Made by a program: the position numbers and the translations under genes | In this document: piece after piece, positions 60,500-64,000 of the stretch | Position numbering within the stretch: the first letter of the stretch is position 1 | How the letters are laid out: each line of letters begins with the position of its first letter | The notes under the pieces: generated by a model | Database searches by the model: none | What the model was told of the DNA's origin: nothing | Seen by the model: the letters and a program-made list of their open reading frames with translations, nothing else | Source of the DNA: Antedon mediterranea | Taxonomy: Eukaryota; Echinodermata; Crinoidea; Comatulida; Antedonidae | Length of the DNA: 64,000 nucleotides | NCBI RefSeq assembly: GCF_964355755.1 | Contig: NC_092680.1 | Span: 2,397,001 to 2,461,000 of the forward strand | Direction of reading: 5' to 3'

Positions 60500-63060
60500 T
60501 AAAAAGATATTTGTTGAAATAAAATTTCAAAAATTCAAATCTTTAAAAAAATATAAAATTATTGAATTTGTAAAAGTACAGTCTATTTTTACTTATACTG
60601 CTTTTGATATGGATTAAGTTCATATTTTATAGAATTTTTTAATAAATGCAGGTTAATAAATATTACATTTTTATTGTAATCCATGGCTTACTATGAATGT
60701 ATGAATCAATATGGCTAAAAGCCCAAGGTTAATATTATGTAGTCTTTTGTAAACAACATGAAAGAGACTGATTATTACAACAGGTTCAATAACTCCTGCT
60801 ATAAGCCACAAGGCCATGTATATGCTTTTTCTGGGTTTCAAACAATATAATATGTATTGTATATTGATGAAGCAGCCTAAGGATACAAAATATGAATATG
60901 CTTTCATCCTTTGTATTTCAAATAACCAAGATTTTGACATCAATTTTTATGCAAGTCGTAATGCTCTAATCAACATTTCACAGAGTCAAATTGATATAAA
61001 GATCTTCATTTATAAGAATATTGTTATTCAATATTGATTTTTTAATTAATATGTCAATTGAATTATATTATGTTTTTAAACATCAATGTAGAAAATTGGT
61101 TGTATCAAAAACATGCAGTAGAACCATGATCCAATACATCGCTTTAATCGCAGGGGTGTGTCAAATAAACAAGATTTTTCATTTTTATTCAAGTCATAAC
61201 AAATGCTCTAATTAACCCACCCACCTCTTTAAACAAATGTTGGGATTCAACAGTGCCTGAAATGGTTAATATAGACACATTGCACCGAAATACATTTCTT
61301 AATACGGTATGAGACGGCCCAATACAAGTTTGATACAGTCAAACAGTCAGTCAATCAGTCATTTGAAATATTGAATCATAGTTTGCCTCACTTTTTTCAG
61401 AGTTTGTTTTATATTATCACGAATAAAGTATCATTTTCATAAATTTTTTTCTGAACATAGTAATACTTGATACGGTATCAATCTTTTACTATTTCGTTAA
61501 CGTTGTTGACAGACATAGGTTGCCCATCAGGCACCTAGTCCCTAAGGGTTGGGATGACCAGAGCTATAGGGTAACTAGGGGGTCAATTTAATTAGAACTG
61601 AAGTGCAAGGGGACAACTTAGTTCAGGGTAAATACTTTCAATTCTCTAGTCTCAAAGGATGTTCTGTGTTCTTTTAAATTTAAAGTTTTAACACTGAATC
61701 TATAGCACCTGTTCTAACCATTGTCCATGTCCTACGACTTAACATTAGTACACCAACTCTCTCCTCACAATCACAAGTTTGAAGCCCTAGCTGCTGGATA
61801 CCAAGTCTTTCTTATTACAATCAACACCAAACCTCTCAAAAGTCACCACATAAGATTATAGGATCAAATTCACATGTATTAAGATTGAGAGTTTGTTCCT
61901 TTGACAAATTGTTTCTACTGCATGCATACATATGGAGTGTTTAATTCACTGTTTAGTAGGGGTCGGTAGTGCTGGGTGTTACACTGCACTTGAAATGGAC
62001 AGGCTGTGGATTTGGAGTAATTGAGTATCAACATGATCAGAATTTGTACTAAGGTTTTAAACTACTGGAGTAAGTTTTGAGAGATGTACGGTACCTGCTC
62101 TGGGAAAGGAATTTCTTTTAGTGTATCCAAAACACAAAGTTAGCATACTATCGTATACCAAAAAACACTATCAACTTAAGACCACTAAACAACTTAAATT
62201 AATTAGACTAGAACGTAATAACATTAATATATAATTTCCCTAAACATTAAATTCATATGCACATTGTTTGAAGCTATTGATGAACTTGGTAGGTATACAG
62301 GTGAAAAAAATAAAAAAGACTCAAGCAATAACTGAACTGCAATACAAGTTTGGATTTGTGAGGCAAAAAATGGAAATAGATTTTGCTTTTTCTTTAATGT
62401 AATTAGTGACTAAGTAGTCAGTAAAGAATTAAGTAAATCTTATTGAAAAAATATTCAGGAAAGAAAAAAAAAATAGCCTTATCACCTTTTATCCTCTTTT
62501 AACATTCCTTTAATCTTAATCTTTATACTGTACTAATTTGCAATACTCTATTAAAGTCTCCAACAGTTAACAAAACATTTCTTATTTGTCTAAGTCAATT
62601 ACAATTTAACTTCCGAAAAAGTTTAGTAAGCAAGAACAGCCTTCTTCAATAAACATTAAAATAACTGGGTCATGGAGACATTTAATTTAATTTGATTTTT
62701 TTATCCCATCAAAGAGCACAACTTTTAATCGGTATGTGATCTGGGGGGTAAAGGACAAATCAATTTGGTTGTTTTATGTAATTACAAAGTACGTAAAAGG
62801 CAATATTCAAGGGATTAACTGGAGAAGTTGAATCTTAATGTAAAAGTGAATATTAAAAGGACAGTGCACTAGGCCTACACTATTACATTGATAGCTGGTA
62901 TTGTGTGTTTTTTTTTCACACAAGAGTTAGTATAGCATCATCTGATTAAAAAGGAGGCCAAGTGAACGATAAGTTTTATGTAGAAACATTGTAATTGAAA
63001 GGAGCAAAGAGAGGAGGAACATAAAGTAACTTTTAGTCTAAATGATACAATCATGGAAGT
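60500..63060. other. AT-rich non-coding DNA with a weak SINE-like patch
   Basis: No gene was recognised. Around 61730-61795 a TTAGTACACCAACTC sequence precedes AAGTTTGAAGCCC with A-box/B-box spacing, suggesting a degenerate tRNA-derived SINE head. It is too weak for a separate call. Confidence 0.35.
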
Positions 63061-63066
63061 CATAGC

Positions 63067-63330
63067 TTGATATTGATGGGTCATATGTTTAGAAAAGATG
63101 AACCAGTAAAGAGAACTTGGCATTCAGATGTTGGAGGTAGAAGAAGAAGAGGATGGCCAAAGATGATGTGGAAAGATATGGTAAAGAAAGAGAGAAGGAA
63201 AGATGGTTTGAGGAACACGATGCGCCAGACAGAAAGAAGTGGAGAGATGGTGTAGCAGCCTGGAATGACAGTCAGTAACACATTGGAAGAGGGAGAAAGC
63301 TTACTCAAATAAAAGATGATGATGAACTTT
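63067..63330 (+). pseudogene. LINE reverse-transcriptase C-terminus, frameshifted, with GATGAT tail
   Basis: The frame from 63067 reads MGHMFRKDEPVKR, then GGRRRRGWPKMMWKD and KKERRKDGL. This is the 'LGHVxR...GRRxRGRPKxxWxD' block that ends many non-LTR retrotransposon ORF2 proteins, after the reverse-transcriptase domain. At about 63210 the match moves to the -1 frame and continues EEHDAPDRKKWRDGVAAWN to TAA 63276-63278, so one base has been lost. AAAAGATGATGATGA (63311-63325) follows as a short tail. The R of the usual RGRPK is W. The copy is 5'-truncated and dead. The clade is not resolvable from this piece. Confidence 0.8.
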
Positions 63331-63419
63331 AGTGTACTGCAAACTTTAGAAACTTTTAAACAATATTGGATATTAACTTTAGGATAGAATTGTTTTGTTA
63401 TTTGTTTTTCTGCTAATGT

Positions 63420-63490
63420 TTTATCTTTGTATAAGACAAGCACCGTTAGTTCCACTTGTTTTGTGGATGAAATAAAGTTATTTTATCTTA
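63420..63490 (+). mobile_element. Possible retroelement or transcript 3' end with AATAAA
   Basis: GTGGATGAAATAAAGTTATT carries AATAAA (63471-63476) followed by TTTTATCTTATC, a simple tail. It may be the true 3' end of the LINE just upstream, or of another retroelement or a polyadenylated transcript. The evidence is limited to these motifs. Confidence 0.3.
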
Positions 63491-64000
63491 TCAGAAAGTC
63501 TTAATTTTATTTACATAGACAAATTGCCAAAAATAATCATAGTTAAATTCACTATCCTTCTCAATTCTGTTCACAATACACAAGATTCTTTACACAAAGT
63601 TTTTAGAAATTGTTTCTGATATTTGACAGGATTTTAACCTAAACCCTGGTTTGGTAGTTGAGCATCATAACCAAAAAAATGTCCCACATTAGTTCAAATA
63701 GTGAAATTTAAAATAGTGCTTCAAACATACAAACGCACAAAAACCAGCAGTTTAATGTTTCATTATGTTTTAACAGATATATTTCCTTAACGAAATTGCA
63801 TCTATTACATTATGTGAGTCATAACATATCATGTTTGCCAACTTTAAAGGTTAATTTTTTACCCATATATCTTCTGGGTTGTGTCACCTAGTCCCCTGAG
63901 AGATCTGCAACGCTGGCAAATGCTAAGCTCTGTCATATTGTCTCCAGAGACATTCTCAACCCTGGTAATATGAGGGCAATTTGGGTACCCTTTATTGTAA
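63491..64000. other. AT-rich non-coding DNA
   Basis: Nothing was recognised. Confidence 0.5.

Noticed and set aside
1-64000. A new multi-gene biological system
   Set aside because: No cluster of recognisable coding genes exists in the window. The organised structure is accounted for by mobile-element remnants and tandem repeats.

Overview
The window looks like AT-rich nuclear DNA of an animal, most likely a marine invertebrate. An echinoderm or a related deuterostome is a guess from the overall style: LINE tails with 3' hairpins, a palindromic MITE, Penelope-type termini and tRNA-derived SINE heads. It does not look bacterial, viral or organellar. Open reading frames are short and almost all random. 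There are no operons, no dense coding and no complete tRNA or rRNA gene. No protein-coding gene can be named, and nothing here amounts to a new biological system. It reads as intergenic or deep-intronic DNA filled with old mobile elements and tandem repeats.

Layout. 1-9 kb: a ~370-base purine-strand tract, two LINE 3' ends of the hairpin/A-rich-tail type (one with a recognisable reverse-transcriptase C-terminus at 5743-5937), a TATA motif inside a GC hairpin, and a 70-bp tandem duplication. 9-25 kb: an unidentified 112-codon frame, a degenerate GGTGAG array, MITE copies at 16.3 and 24.7 kb, a G14 run, a tRNA-like SINE head at 19.1 kb, a 46-bp tandem array at 21.4 kb and a LINE 3' end at 22.5 kb. 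26-27 kb: a cluster of Penelope-like, hammerhead-ribozyme-like termini, including a long inverted pair bounded by a 14-bp direct repeat, then a truncated MITE. 35-42 kb: a GAT microsatellite, a SINE, a 26-bp minisatellite of about 15 units, and two GC-richer blocks that may be decayed elements. 45-60 kb: small tandem duplications, further MITE copies, another Penelope-like terminus, a minus-strand LINE tail, a second purine tract, a second long palindrome bounded by a 12-bp direct repeat, and a ~126-bp satellite-like array. 60-64 kb: a 23-bp minisatellite and a LINE ORF2 C-terminus with one frameshift.

The only hints of host genes are short stretches bounded by good splice signals. On the minus strand, 44567-44525 (ATG plus donor), 30284-30188 and 17845-17802 have mutually compatible splice phases and could be the first coding exons of one gene with ~14-kb and ~12-kb introns. 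A separate ATG-plus-donor segment lies at 13965-13917. On the plus strand, a 40-nt acceptor/donor-bounded segment lies at 5304-5343 and a weaker one at 33286-33395. These are inferences that RNA data would settle at once.
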